A DNA stretch of 64,000 bases from Gymnopus androsaceus JB14 (GCA_009733575.1 ML769590.1:1-64000), one strand, 5' to 3'; positions 1-11,255 are shown, counted from the stretch's first letter. Translations and numbers: made by a program. Notes: generated by a model not told the origin, from the sequence alone.

Positions 1-510
1 GTCTTGCAGAAGCTCACAAACCTTTCCAGAAATTGAGTGCAATTGAGAAACAGGAAATGCGGGATTGGCTTAAAGGGCTTGATGATTTTGGCATTTATGT
101 CACTCATAAAATCATTATTGCCTGTGCAAATGACATCCTTGCAGAAAGAGGGAGTGATGAGACTGTTGGGAAGACATGGATTTGGAAATACATGAGCCAG
201 GCATGGATGTGGCAGAGGTAGACCCTATGGTACTGGAGGGGGCACTCAAGGTTGGGGCTGGGGTCAGGGTAGGGGTGGTAACAGAAATGTTGCTTTGATC
301 AAGGGTTCAGATGGTGAGGAGAGTGTAACAAGTCTCTCTAGGGATGTTATTGACTCATTTGATGGTGAGCCTCCAGAGATTTTAGATGAAGAAGAAGAAG
401 AAGGTGAGAGTACAAGGGAGGAGGAGGAAGAGATAGAAAATAATGTACAGAAGCACTACAATTTGCCCCCAGTGTATAATACACATTTTGCCAAGTATCA
501 GAGAACATAG
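1..510 (+). pseudogene. pogo/Tigger-type transposase remnant (CENP-B-like HTH)
   Basis: The first 60 or so codons (about 33-221) resemble the Tc5/CENP-B helix-turn-helix found in the DNA-binding half of pogo-superfamily transposases. The string EMRDWLKGLDDFGIYVTHK followed by VGKTWIWKYMSQ matches the usual spacing of an acidic linker, a glycine-phenylalanine turn and a recognition helix. The reading frame then ends at a stop codon. A second open stretch (295-510) is acidic, with a run of Glu near residues 30-46, and could be the tail of the same protein. No DDE catalytic core is visible between them, so the copy is internally deleted or the core lies left of the window. No ATG supports a real start. 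The family call is moderately safe; the link between the two pieces is inference. Confidence 0.45.
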
Positions 511-632
511 GGGATAGAAATACTCGCCCATAGAGCTCCTTAAATGTGCTATGTTTCCCTATTCTTTTTAAATTGTTTTCATAATTTTTGTTCTTTTATT
601 TTATCTATTGGGTGCATAATGTAGTGTACATA

Positions 633-715
633 CAGAGACAAACCCCCAGGCAAAAAATTGATTCTACAGCAACTTTTAGCAGGTTTCAGACCTCCGTTTT
701 TTAAATATAATACCT
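633..715. repeat. Terminal-repeat-like sequence, left member of a distant inverted pair
   Basis: The segment starts CAGAGACAAACCCCCAGG directly after a TA dinucleotide. The reverse complement of the same word ends at 7,833 directly before a TA. Similarity extends inward for roughly 85-90 bp on both sides. TA flanks and a CAG start are typical of Tc1/mariner/pogo-type ends. It abuts the truncated RNase H end of the copia element, which suggests it cut that element. Bases 511-632 show no gene. Confidence 0.5.
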
Positions 716-775
716 ACAATGAGTCCAGGACACAATTCCCTTGGTCAGTTCAATGAGAATATATACAGTTTGGGA

Positions 776-2356
776 TCAACATGTATCTGGATCTGATGCA
801 TGATCAGAATCTGAATTGGCATAGAAGCCTTCTCCAGAGCTCCCATCATAGATGAGAAAATATTCAGCGGTACCTATAAGGTAGCGAATAATATAATAAG
901 CCTTGTTCAGATGATCCTGAGAAGGATTTGCTGAATATTGTGACATTTTTGCCACATGGTAGGCTATGTTGGCTCTTGTTTCAAGTAACAGATATAATAA
1001 GGAGCCAATCACTTGTTGGTACTCCTGGTTTATAATCTTTTAAAAATATTCTGACTGATCTAAGGTCAAACACTACTTAAATCTGTCATGCAGAATGCAC
1101 ATGCCTAAGAAATCCTGTGCTGTACCCAAGTTGCGGCACTCCCAACATTGCATAAATTTGCTCTTCTTGCACATGACAAGTTCTTTGTCATTTCCCATGA
1201 ACAATACATCATCAATATAGATGATTGCAATTACGGTCTTATTGTTTTCTTTGTAAACATATACACTGGCATCTGAAGCGCAATGTTTGAAGCCTAGATC
1301 CTGGGTCATCGACTTTGTACAAGTAGGGTTTGGAGATACAATTCATTAAACTGCAAATAAATCATAAATTGCATTGCATTGTACTGCAAAATGTATCACT
1401 AGAGCTTGTACTGATACACAATTTAAATCAATACAGGTTTACAGTTTATTCACAATCCAAAAATTCCTTAAACTGCTTAGAATCAGTTTAAATCAGTACA
1501 TATTTACACACAGTGGAACCTGTACAAGCCCTTCATTATATCTATATAAGAAGCTGAAAGAGTACTTTTCTTACTTGAATCTTGATCAAGATGCATTTTC
1601 ATTAGTATGTAGGCATTATTAGTACTTCCTATAACATGATTACTGTAAGACATTACTTATCTAGCATTGAAATAGTGTATAAATGATTAGTTCATATCAG
1701 TTTATACTGATATAAACCAATTTGAATCTGAACTGATTTAAAATACATAAATTGTATTGTACTGCACTGGTTGTATCAGTACAATCAGTACAGATACACA
1801 GTTTAACCAATTTTCAAGAAATCTTGTACTGATGCAATTCATAATTTATTGGATTTGGGCCAAATAAATTGAATTGAATTGTATCTCAAAACCCTATGTA
1901 CAAGCATGCCACCAGGACAAACCAGCTTGCTTCAGGCCATAAAGAGATTGGCGTAATCTCCAAACCTTGCTGCTATCCTTGACAAAGCCTTCAGGTTGTT
2001 CCATATAGATCTCCTTGTCTAATTTGCCATATAGAACGGCAGTTTATGTCCAGTGCCTCTAGTTCTCAATCTTCTAGGGCAGCTAGTGCAAGTAAGACTC
2101 GCACTGTTTCATAACAGACAATGGGAGAGAACAATTCGTCATAATCCACTCCTTCTACTTGAGAATATCCCCCAGCAACAAGTCTAGATTGTTTCCAAAC
2201 ATCTGACTTGATATCAAAGACCCATCTGTTCTTTATGACATTTCTATTTTTGGGTTGATCAACTATTTCAAATACCTTTCGCTTGACTAGACATTCAATC
2301 TCTTCTTTGCATTTGTCAAGCCATGGTTGCCGGTCCTTTACAGGAAGGTGCATCAA
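776..2356 (-). pseudogene. copia reverse transcriptase and RNase H, interrupted
   Basis: The reverse transcriptase N-terminal part is at 2,066-2,356 and includes VFDIKSDVWKQSRLVAGG and a YDELFSPI motif. The part with the catalytic YxDD box, read here as YIDDVLFMGND, is at 1,073-1,309. RNase H sequence with the typical DPDT word is at 776-1,012. Between the two RT parts sits the hAT MITE at 1,324-1,896. The RNase H half stops right after DPDT at an in-frame TGA, followed by recognisable but broken sequence to about 715. The YxDD aspartates are kept, but the gene cannot be translated as one protein. Confidence 0.85.
1324..1896. mobile_element. hAT-type MITE, 573 bp, with perfect 8-bp target duplication
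   Basis: The ends read TAGGGTTTGGAGATACAATT on the left and the inverted TAGGGTTTTGAGATACAATT on the right, one mismatch in 20. They are flanked by identical 8-bp words TGTACAAG (1,316-1,323 and 1,897-1,904). An 8-bp duplication and a TAGGG terminus are hallmarks of the hAT superfamily. The interior is AT-rich and noncoding, with many short copies of ATCAGTACA and TGATACA in both orientations, like the subterminal transposase-binding repeats of hAT elements. It interrupts the copia reverse transcriptase, so it is younger than that insertion. Confidence 0.88.
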
Positions 2357-3368
2357 ATCACGAAACTGCCAGTTTCAAACTGTTTCCTTATTTTTAGGAG
2401 TCTGAGAAAGCAAATAGTCCAGAAAAGCTACTCCCCATTCATGAGCCAACTGGGGAATATAATCAATACTTCCGCGTCCATTCATACCTTCTCCCAAGGT
2501 GGGTCAAGAACAGGATTATTTGCTCTAGGCTGTTGCCAAGCAGGTTGCCTTTGCTGGGAAGGTCCAGCTTCAGGTTGATCACCATAAATCTGATGATTCC
2601 ATCTGATATCAGAACCAATATTACGAGATCAACCAGCATTTTGTCAATCTTGGCAGGAGGTGTATCACCATAAATATTTCCAGGTCTCTGGGTAGGTACT
2701 CATGCTCTTTCAGAGTGTCTTACTGTTGGTGCTGGTTCAGGTTCCATTCCAGGATTGAATGGATTTGGAGGTGGTTGCATAGCACCAGCTCCCCCTTGAT
2801 CCACACCATGTTGATCAGGTACCTCTTCCCCTCCTCTTACTTCCTCATCTCCTTCTCCATTTATATCATTATTTTGTGGTTCTATTGGAGCAGGAGGATT
2901 AGGCGGAGGAGGAAACTCAGGGTCATTGTCCTCAACATTATCAGAGTGGTCCCGGATGGTTTGGAATCCTCTTCAAAAACATTATTGTTAATGTCAACTG
3001 TGGGTTTTGATGTTGAGCAGCGTGGAAACCAGCACTCATCAAATATGGCATTGGAAGAAGTTGCAATTGAATTATTATGTGTGTGCATGAAACGATAAGC
3101 ATTCATTCTCTGTGTATTGCCAATAAAAATCATTACTTCTGATCTTGGAGCTTGCTTGTTTGGGCGAGTCTCCTTTGGATGATACACATATGCAGCACAT
3201 GCGAAAGTCTGAAATTTGGACACATTGGGCTTCCCATATCTGATTTCATAAGGTGTTTTCCAATTTCTATTTTTATCCCATCAGCGGTGCATAGGTGTCC
3301 TGTTATAGACAACATATGCAGTTTGAACACTAATTCCCACCAGGAAGGTGGTAAGCAGGCCATGTGCT

Positions 3369-4380
3369 TCATGGCTTTTGATTTCTCATGGATTGTACAG
3401 TTGAATCTTTTGATTCTCCCATTCTGCTGGTGTTCATATGGAGCCGATGTTCCTGTATGATCCCTTTATCATGGCAAAATTGTCCGAAATCCTTAGTGAC
3501 AAATTCGTTATCAACTCTTATTTGTTTTATTTTGATAGCGTCTTGGAGGTCCACAAGATTATAGAATTCCTTGAATGCTTTGAATATGTAAGATTTGGCA
3601 GCTAGGAGGTATCCTGCACCATATGATGAATGATCATCAAGGATATTCAGTACATATTTATGCTTATGGTACAAAACAGTGGGAAACTCTATAATGTCCA
3701 TATGGATTAAATCAAAGAGTTTTTCTGCACATTTCTCACTATTGGGATAAGTGCGCTGGGTTATTTTACCCTTAGCGCAACCAGGACATACTTCTTTGTC
3801 CTCATTTGAGATATTTACTTTAGAAAAACCATCTGTTGCCTCAGACACATGTCGTAAAACATCTTTAGAAGGATGTCCAAGGCAATGATGCCATATATCA
3901 TAGTCAATAGTTTTATGAGCAATAAGATTTTTTGGAATTCTGATGTTTTTGGGAATAAAATCCTTAAAAAGGTCAATCTTGCTTTTGACTACTTTGGGTT
4001 TTTAGCCAATGTAGAGCATCTGACAAGTTCATGGGGTAACATGTCATGAAGACCTTATGATTGCTTTTAAACCTAAGTGACATTTTCCTCTCATCAGCAT
4101 AGGCATAATAGCCACAGCGCAAGATGCTGCCTTGTGAGAGAAGACAATATGGTGAATGTGGTTGGTAAAATACTGGTTCCAATTTGGTAATTTGGGTGAC
4201 ATTATTTTCATTGGTATGTTTGATGAGAACAACTCCAGCATGTGTAATATAAGTCTTTGACTGCTTATCAGCAGTCTGGATTTCTATTGGTTTTTCTAAT
4301 TGTTTTAATTCTGTGAAATCCGACTTATATGGCATGGTATGTATTAATGCACCTGAATTTAAGATCCAGATATCTTCTTT
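3369..4380 (-). pseudogene. copia protease and integrase region
   Basis: The protease active-site region reads WILNSGALIHTM near 4,340-4,370; the copia consensus has Asp where this copy has Asn, so the catalytic residue is lost. Downstream, the GAG-pre-integrase and integrase zinc region shows CPGCAKGK, followed by a catalytic-core stretch with HMDIIEF and IRVDNEF in place of the usual two Asp motifs. The third acidic motif lies past a frameshift near 3,380. Further minus-strand open frames at 2,882-3,372 hold the integrase C-terminal part, with a recognisable KPxVxHLR-like context replaced by decayed sequence. Identity is safe and activity is excluded. Confidence 0.85.
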
Positions 4381-4644
4381 ATACTTTGCACTTAAAGCGG
4401 CAATCTCATCTTTGACATCAGCAAACAGAATATTTTTATTAAAAATACAAGCGGCGGTAGAAATAAGTCTGAATGGCCATTTTGGCTTTGTGTGATCTGT
4501 GCTATCAAATTATTCTGTTGCAATTTTAATGAGTCAGGAGATTTTAGTAAAGAAGAATTAACTTGCCACTGCATGAAGGGGTCCTTGTATTCAAACTCCA
4601 AAGCTTCCATGGTCTCAAAGGGTTCAGCTTCCATCTTGAAGTCA

Positions 4645-5520
4645 TTAGGGCAACAGAAGCTTGAGCAACTTCAACTGACTCAAAAGCCTTCTTCTTCCCT
4701 TTGTACTTCTTACCTCCTCGGGATCCACACTTCTTTCCATTATTGGCTGAGAAGAAGAACCAAATTGCTGGTCCTGCTGCTGCTGGCCTTTGCCGTGCTG
4801 CTTCTTCTGTTTCTTCCAATTGGGATTGAAGCAGTGGCGTTTAACGCCACTAATCCAAGATTGAAGGGAGATTTTCTGCCTGGTGCTGCGACAATTCCAT
4901 TCATTTTTGATCAAAGTCAAAATGATTGAAACATTCCAGTTATTGCCAGTACAAGAGGTGAGAACCGAAGTCTTGAACCCTTCCCATGAACTAGGAAGAG
5001 CTGCAAGATAAAGTAGAACCTGCAAATTACCATCAAGTTTGATGTTTGATTCAGTCAAACACTGAATGATTGAAGTCAGGTTCCCAAGGGCTGGAACTGG
5101 ATTTTCCCCTTCCTCGACATGGAAGTGGATGGCAGAAAGGAACTCCAAATAAACACCTGCAATACCTGTTTCACCAAATTGAGCTTTGATAGCTTCCCAA
5201 AGTTCCTTGGAATTCCTATCATCACCATTTGCTTTAGTCACTAGGTGATGGTATTGATAGGGAATTTTCATGAGGATGATGCCAATGGCTTGCTCATCTG
5301 CTTCATTCCAGGCATCAAATTTGGTTTAGTAGTTGGGGTCATCGGATTCATCTGCCGGAGCCACAGGCTTGGTTTTTGTCCCATCAACATAGGGCCAAAG
5401 TTTAGCAAACCAGAGATAGGCTTTCATACCAGCAGCCCAAACAGTCTGGTTACTACCATCATGCATGGGAACACTGTTGAGACCAGATGTGTTGTTAAGG
5501 GTGGAAGATGTGGAATACAT
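4645..5520 (-). pseudogene. copia gag polyprotein, frameshifted
   Basis: The N-terminal part (5,326-5,520) contains the DUF4219/UBN2-like gag start with VWAAGMKAYLWFAKLWPYVDG. The longer open part (4,645-5,271) has the UBN2 signature ELWEAIKAQFGETG and further downstream EEGENPVPALGNLTSIIQ. A Gln-rich tail follows, where a zinc knuckle would be expected. A stop after DDPNY separates the halves. The gag would coat the RNA genome in virus-like particles. The ATG at 5,518-5,520 is the natural start. Confidence 0.85.
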
Positions 5521-6250
5521 TTTGAAAATTGGGTTGATCTGTAAAAAACAACTGATCAGTAGCTGTTATTATTAGACAGCTATGAAACCCAAATCACACT
5601 CATGCCACATGTCACCTGTACACATGGTAACCAATGATTGATTTTCCATCATTAGATCTCAGTCATTCCATCTGAGCATCTGATGTATCTAAGATCTATC
5701 TGTCAGGCCTTGGCTCATTTCCAGACACTCCCTGCATCCGCTATCCGCCCGCTGATGTTTCCCACACTTCCTGACCATCCGCGGATACTTCCCGCACTCA
5801 TTACCTAAAGCACAGGTGCTTTCCATGCTTATTTACCATTTATCCTGCCTGCCGGGCACTTTCTACATGTGATTACCAGTTATCCTGTCTCCCAGGTGCC
5901 TCCCACACCTGATAACCATCCATCAGGCCTCCCAAAGACTTACACAGCCACCCTACAGTATATAAGTAGACACCCCAAGTCCTTGTACCCTAGTCTGTTA
6001 TTACCATTGTTACCAAATCAATCCCATTCGCTTCTGTCTCTGTCTCTGTCTCTCTGTTTCTGTCTGTTCTAACCAGTTGTGCCTTCCAAGCTCTGTTCAA
6101 AGGCTCACTGTCATCTGTATTAACTGCAAGGCTCCGTCCGTAGATACAAAATCTACGTCTGGAGCTCACTGTCTTCTATCTCTGTTTCCAACTTTATGAC
6201 CAAAGCTCTCCAGGAGCTTCCTATTTGGGTTTTGCTACCTCTAGAACCTC
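5521..6250. repeat. Candidate copia LTR/leader region, borders unresolved
   Basis: This lies immediately upstream (right) of the copia gag start and is noncoding. It contains a TATATA box near 5,959 in a palindromic context, a pyrimidine-rich TCTG tract near 6,030-6,065, and short hairpins such as GTAGATACAAAATCTAC near 6,140. These fit a 5' LTR and leader. Because the matching 3' LTR has been lost, length and ends cannot be set from this window. Confidence 0.35.
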
Positions 6251-6254
6251 TGGC

Positions 6255-6445
6255 ACCATCCGCTTTCACTCAATTCCGTCCGCTCCCACACTATTTCCAT
6301 CCGCTCTCACCCTATTCCGTCCGCTCCCACCCTATTCCCATCCGCTTTCACTCTATTCCATCCACTCCCATGCTATTTCCATCCGCTTTTGCACTATTGC
6401 ATCCGCTCCCACGCTATTTCCGTCCGCATTTGCTGTATTCCACCC
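6255..6445. repeat. Imperfect tandem repeat of about 19-20 bp
   Basis: About nine or ten units of a pattern close to TCCGCTCCCACTCTATTTCC follow one another with small changes between units. All reading frames across it are low complexity (rich in His, Pro, Ser, Phe), so the open frames here are not evidence for a gene. Confidence 0.75.
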
Positions 6446-7694
6446 GCATTATCCATATTTGGACTTATTACACCTTTTTAGACCACCCCTTCATCCATAT
6501 TCCATCCACTTCCACTCATTTCTGGTCATTGGACCACAATACCACCTGCTTCCTCCTGGTTACATCATCGGGTGACCTGTACACTGTTCCTTGCACCTCT
6601 GAGGCTTGTACTGTTCCATACAACACTCATACTACTGTCCAGACCCACCTTACAGCACGGTTACCCCGGGTGGTCACATTTGGTCTCCACCTACATCTAG
6701 GTGCAAGACATTCGGGATACATTGGTTCAAGATCTGTTTCGTGCACCAGGTCTCACACTATCTAAAAAATCCTGTATGGCAGATTGAAAGATTTCATGAT
6801 GAGCAGCAACAATTAAGTACACATCAATCATTTGATTGTTTAAGGGACTTAAGCCATCAGGGGGGGATGTATATGTAGATCTATCTAAAAAAGATGTATC
6901 ATGATAAAAATTTGTATTGTATTCAATGTGCCAAATGGTTCACATCAATAAGGGAGCTGTGAAGCTTTTATACCCTTCTTCAGCATACTGGTGGGAGCAA
7001 TGTAAGGCTCGGCCTGGTACCTGGGCTCATGAAAGAAAAGAAGGTATTGTACGTAAATTTTGGGGCTTGAATTCATGCTACAGCCCAACATCATGACCAT
7101 CCTACAGCAATCACCAACCACACTCAAAGGCTAGGGACAGCCCTCAGGGTGTACATGAACAGGGCCAAAGGCAACCTGATCATTGTGAAGCACAATGACA
7201 AGAGGGACTCGAGGCCCATAACCTGTTGCACAGCATATAAGCTAGGAGGTGCAGTGACTAGCACTCACCAAGTGGTTAAGCTTGTAGAGCAGATAGAGAG
7301 AGGTAAAAGACTAGTAGAAGTTGTTATCATTAGCAGTACTACTGGAGTCCTTATATACTGTAGTACTGTATTCTTTACATATATAGTAGTATCCTTCTAG
7401 TATGTTCTATGTGCACAACCTATGATGTCATCCATAAAGCTACTTACTAAGATACTACTGAGGCTGAGTAAGATGACCTTGGCAATGACTGATAGCGTCA
7501 TATGACCAAGATGATGAGTGATATCATCATACATTCAACAAGCAGTAATAACTTTATTTACATGTTAGATATGCTCAAATAAATCTGAAAGAATTTGGGC
7601 ATAATGCTACAATGCACACAGCTTGGCTGCAAAAAATATTTACCTAAATTGATCGCTGGCCTAAGTTGTTGCCAAATTTCTCCAAAAGCTTTTG
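6446..7694. other. Intergenic repeat-derived sequence without a recognisable gene
   Basis: No coding region is supported. A run of seven G followed by ATGT at about 6,859-6,869 resembles a retrotransposon polypurine tract and LTR start, but no RNase H or integrase reading frame precedes it on the plus strand. Confidence 0.4.
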
Positions 7695-7833
7695 CCTGGG
7701 GGTTTGCTTCTGTATCTTCAGCATATTACAGCCTTAACGTAAACATAATTTAGATATTATATTAAAAAATGGAAGTCTGAAACAGGCTCAAAATCACTGT
7801 AAAATGATTATGCTGCCTGGGGGTTTGTCTCTG
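7695..7833. repeat. Two tandem terminal-repeat words facing the 633-715 copy
   Basis: CCTGGGGGTTTGCTTCTG (7,695-7,712) and CCTGGGGGTTTGTCTCTG (7,816-7,833) lie about 120 bp apart, and both are followed by TA. The second is a perfect inverse of 633-650. They look like right-hand ends of the same transposon family, the second perhaps pairing with the left copy. Confidence 0.5.
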
Positions 7834-8119
7834 TACCTAATACTATTGTATAGTTTCAAATTCAAGTTCACTAGATGTTACATGTTATGCCTTGGACATA
7901 TTCAGTTCATAGTTTAGCCACCATTGATATGCCATTTGGCTAAGGCTAGAACTGCGCACAACTAATAATCCTATGTTCTGTTTGTAACAAAACATGGTCA
8001 ATAAGAGAACTGTAGTGAGCCCAAGCTGATAGTTAAAATCCACCAAGGACCTATTGTACCCAAGAGGTTACAGAGTAATGATATGTGTAAGGCTGTATAC
8101 GCTACAGTGAGTAGCCCCA

Positions 8120-8389
8120 CATCGTAACTAACCAAGTATTGATTGACCGGCTTGTTTTGGCTTGTTTTGGCTTGTTCAACCCAAACAAGCAGGTCAATTG
8201 ACAAGCCGCAATTTATCTCACTTTTCTTTGCAACCTGGTTACCACGTACATTATATACAGTAAAAGACTATATATGTACATAAAACACTGTATAAACATT
8301 ATGAATTTTGTAGTACATACAGTAACTTACTTGTGGACAACCTGGCAAGCCGGTCAAGCCAGTCAATCAATACTTGGTTAGTTATGATG
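8120..8389. mobile_element. Small inverted-repeat element (MITE-like), about 270 bp
   Basis: The left arm (8,125-8,154) begins TAACTAACCAAGTATTGATT. The right arm (8,355-8,384) is its inverse, with one mismatch in 30 positions. The outer CATC/GATG bases also pair. The inside is AT-rich and noncoding, with tandem TTGGCTTGTT units near the left arm. I found no convincing target duplication, so the exact ends and superfamily are open. Confidence 0.65.
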
Positions 8390-9097
8390 CATTACTGGTG
8401 CATCACTGGTACATCAATAAGTAGTACTTTTGATGTAACTTCAAAGGGATTTACTTTGCTCACCCGCTATGCATTACATGGAGCCATGGGCTTGTCATGC
8501 AAAATTCATATTGTACCTGATATATCTTGCATGCGCACAATGCTACTTACTTGGTCCTAAGACTCCTAATTCTTCAAGTGTTCTGCCTAAGGGTGCATCA
8601 GCAAAACCTGGGTGTGCTGCACAGAACTGGACAGTTCTGTGCAGCACTCATAGCAGCCATAGCAGCCAAAGCAAGCTACCCATCTGTCCAGAACTATGGA
8701 TTGCTATGGAATGCTATGGGTTGCTATGGAATGCACCGGTTTCGAGGCATTTGATCGTGGAATGGCTCTATTCAATAAAAATATATTAATCTTTTGAATT
8801 GCTTCGTTGCACTTCGCGAGACCAAAAATGGATGAAAATAATCATAAAATCATATTATATTGCTGTAGTCATAGCGAAACTAGTAGAACTACTAATATAA
8901 CTACATATCTGTAATAAAACTAGTATACTATATCATTAGGTGGTGACGAGACATTGCTTGAATGCAACTACATACCATAGTCCAAACCAAAGTGGCTCAG
9001 GACTGACTTGGGGGGAAAGAAACAGAGCTTGTCGAAGTCCCAGTTACGACGATGCATTATATAGTGTTGGTGGGAGAAACTGACAGCTAGTGTTGCG
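8390..9097. other. Noncoding sequence with a strong 16-bp hairpin
   Basis: Nothing resembling a gene is visible. At 8,614-8,647 a perfect 16-bp inverted repeat (GTGCTGCACAGAACTG) is separated by only two bases. Nearby, short TAGCAGCCA and TTGCTATGGAATGC units repeat in tandem (8,650-8,735). Confidence 0.5.
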
Positions 9098-9329
9098 AAG
9101 GCATGACATCGGATGACGGCATGCCTAAAGCCGAGTCATCCAAAGCCGAGCCATATGCCGGTATCCAATGTCAGAACTAATTTGGCATGGCCCGGCGCCG
9201 TGTGACCTCATGCCATGGCGCGTGGCTATATTGGGTAACGTCAACAACGTTGTTCAACAACCGCCATCGTTCTTCAACAACCGCGCAGGTTCCTCCCGTT
9301 CCTTCCTCAATCCTTCTCTCCTCTGCTCT

Positions 9330-10640
9330 CCTACTCCCTCCTTCAAATCTTGCACCACATGCGTCTCCGTTGATGCAAACAATGAGGAGACTGGCCGAGT
9401 TTTGACTGTACTTCCTTCCTTTGCTCTATTATTTCTCTTGTTAAGGCATTTTCATAGGCATTGGTGACGGGTATGGGTCTAAAGTCCAGGGTATGGCTCA
9501 CTCAAGCAATTGACATTCCCCATCTGACCTTTTTTTTTCGCTTTAGTCAAAGATTCCAACAATGTTGCTGTTTCCATCTTCGGTAACGATTATCTCATCA
9601 AGGAGGGCGACACGGTCAGGCGAAATGGTCAAATTGTCAATGTGTCCGTTGGCCCTGGTCTTCTCGGTCATGTTGTTGACGCTCTCGGTGACCCCATTGA
9701 CGGAAAGGGCCTTATCGATGCAGCCGAGCGTTGCCATGCTTCCCTCAAGGCACCCAGTATTCTCCTCGTTGTTCAGTCAACCAGGCCATGATGACTGGTC
9801 TCAAGCCCATCGACGCCATGGTGCCTATTGGTCGTGGTCAATGTGAGCTGATTATTGGTGATCATCAAACCGGAAAGACTGCTGTCACTATTGACACCAT
9901 TCTTAACCAGAAGAGGTGGAACGACAGTAAAGACGAGAACAAGAAGCTTTACTGTGTGTACATCGCTGTTGGACAGAAGTGATCCACTGTAGCTCAGCTC
10001 GTCAGAACTCTTGAGGAGAATGATGCCATGAAGTACACCATCATCATCGCTGCTACCATCTCCGAGGCTGCTCCTCTGCAGTACCTTGCTCCCTTCTCTG
10101 GTTGTGCTATGGGTGAATGGTTCCGTGACAACGGCAAACACGGTATGTCAGTCTGAATCACTCTGTTTGGTTTTTTTTCTGAATTGCTTGCAGCTTTGAT
10201 CATCTACGATGACTTGTCCAAGCAGGCTGTCACTTACCGTCAAATGTCCCTCCTACTCCTCCGTTGTCCTCCTGGTCGTGAGCCTTACCCCGGTGATGTC
10301 TTGTACCTCCACTCTCGTTTGCTTGAGCGTGCTGCCAAGATGAGCGACAAGTTTGGCGGAGGTTCTCTGACTGTTCTTCCCATCATTGAGACCCAAGGTG
10401 GTGATGTGTCTGCCTACATTCTCAACGTTGGTACTTTTAATCCCTTGTTTCTTCTTTTCTATTGCTAATATTTCTCTGCCATAGGTCATTTCCATCACTC
10501 ATGGTCAGATCTTGGAGGCCGAGCTCTTCTTCTGTGGTGTCCGTCCCGCTATCACTGCCGGTCTCTCTGTCTCTCGTGTCGGTTCAGCTGTGCTTCATGA
10601 TTCGGAACTTCAAAATGATGTCATAAATCGCTCAACTGCT
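9330..10640 (+). pseudogene. ATP1: Mitochondrial F1-ATPase alpha subunit gene fragment
   Basis: The intact family member is the nucleus-encoded alpha subunit of the F1 part of ATP synthase in the mitochondrial matrix. Here EETGRVLTV (about 9,380) and then a nearly continuous middle are readable: [30 protein letters not shown], a Walker A-like GDHQTGKT, then [36 protein letters not shown] and SVSRVGSA. Two typical introns are kept (about 10,144-10,193 and 10,430-10,484), so the copy arose at DNA level and not from mRNA. It has a frameshift near 9,760, an in-frame TGA at 9,980 in place of an Arg codon, and no sequence past [10 protein letters not shown], so the C-terminal domain is absent. Several conserved Arg are now Cys, His or stop. 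It is non-functional; the real gene must be elsewhere. Confidence 0.92.
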
Positions 10641-11211
10641 TCGCGTTTTCAAGTGAATTTGACGCAGATGTAGAGGTTTGAGCTGAGCATGTCAGCTTTG
10701 TACCTGTTTTTTTTTCGTTTGCGCTAATGCACTACCTAGTAGAATTCAAGTACTTACTACAGTTAATCGCTATTCCTGCACTTGTAAAATTGAACTACAC
10801 TACAATTTTATGCGTTCAACCATGTTACCTCAAGTTGTTTAAGTGTTCCTGGACCTGGACCTGGCATGTTTCAGTGCTCCGAGAAAACTCTCGCCACTTC
10901 CCTGGTCACCTAAAGCACCCGAATGGTCAAGTTCTTGCATACTTGTGTGTTTTTTTAAAACTTGCATTCTTACGCTCTTAAGCGAAAGCTATGACTGAAT
11001 TGTGAACAGCAGCCTGATGTTAGACCCTGGCCCCCATCTTACTTCGTTGCTATCCAAGCCTCAGGAAAAAGCTCTGGTATGTTGTTTTTGCACGTTTCAT
11101 ATTGCCAGTCTCATTCATTGCTACTTTTTTTAGTGCATTTTTTTTTTACCGACTGTACATTCCGCCGTGCATTCCGCTGCACCAGATATGAAGCGCTCAT
11201 CTCTGGAAGGC
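10641..11211. other. Spacer between ATP1 fragment and hAT gene
   Basis: No coding region is supported here. Homopolymer T and A runs occur (10,708-10,716, 11,126-11,149). The sequence just before the hAT gene turns GC-richer toward the putative promoter. Confidence 0.4.
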
Positions 11212-11219
11212 TATATAAG
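11212..11219 (+). promoter_or_regulatory. TATA box of the hAT transposase gene
   Basis: TATATAAG lies 37-44 bases upstream of the ATG at 11,256, a suitable place for a core promoter with a short 5' leader. No other TATA element is close. Confidence 0.5.
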
Positions 11220-11255
11220 AGCTGACAGACCACCGATTTGCTCCTGTCTTCCAAA

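Larger units (their letters stand above)
715..5520 (-). mobile_element. Degenerate Ty1/copia retrotransposon (minus strand)
   Basis: Reading on the minus strand, gag, protease, integrase, reverse transcriptase and RNase H follow in that order, which is the copia (Pseudoviridae-type) order and excludes gypsy. The element carries many stops and frameshifts and is split by a 573-bp hAT MITE inside the reverse transcriptase. The RNase H end is cut off near 715 where unrelated terminal-repeat sequence begins, so the 3' LTR is missing. A candidate 5' LTR lies to the right, but I could not fix its ends. This is a dead copy. Confidence 0.9.

Noticed and set aside
6196..6765. 189-codon plus-strand open frame
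   Set aside because: It is produced by the 19-20-bp tandem repeat at 6,255-6,445; a second frame over the same repeat is equally open.
6842..6875. 3' end of a plus-strand retrotransposon (polypurine tract GGGGGGG then ATGT)
   Set aside because: No RNase H or integrase sequence precedes it and no LTR pair could be found.
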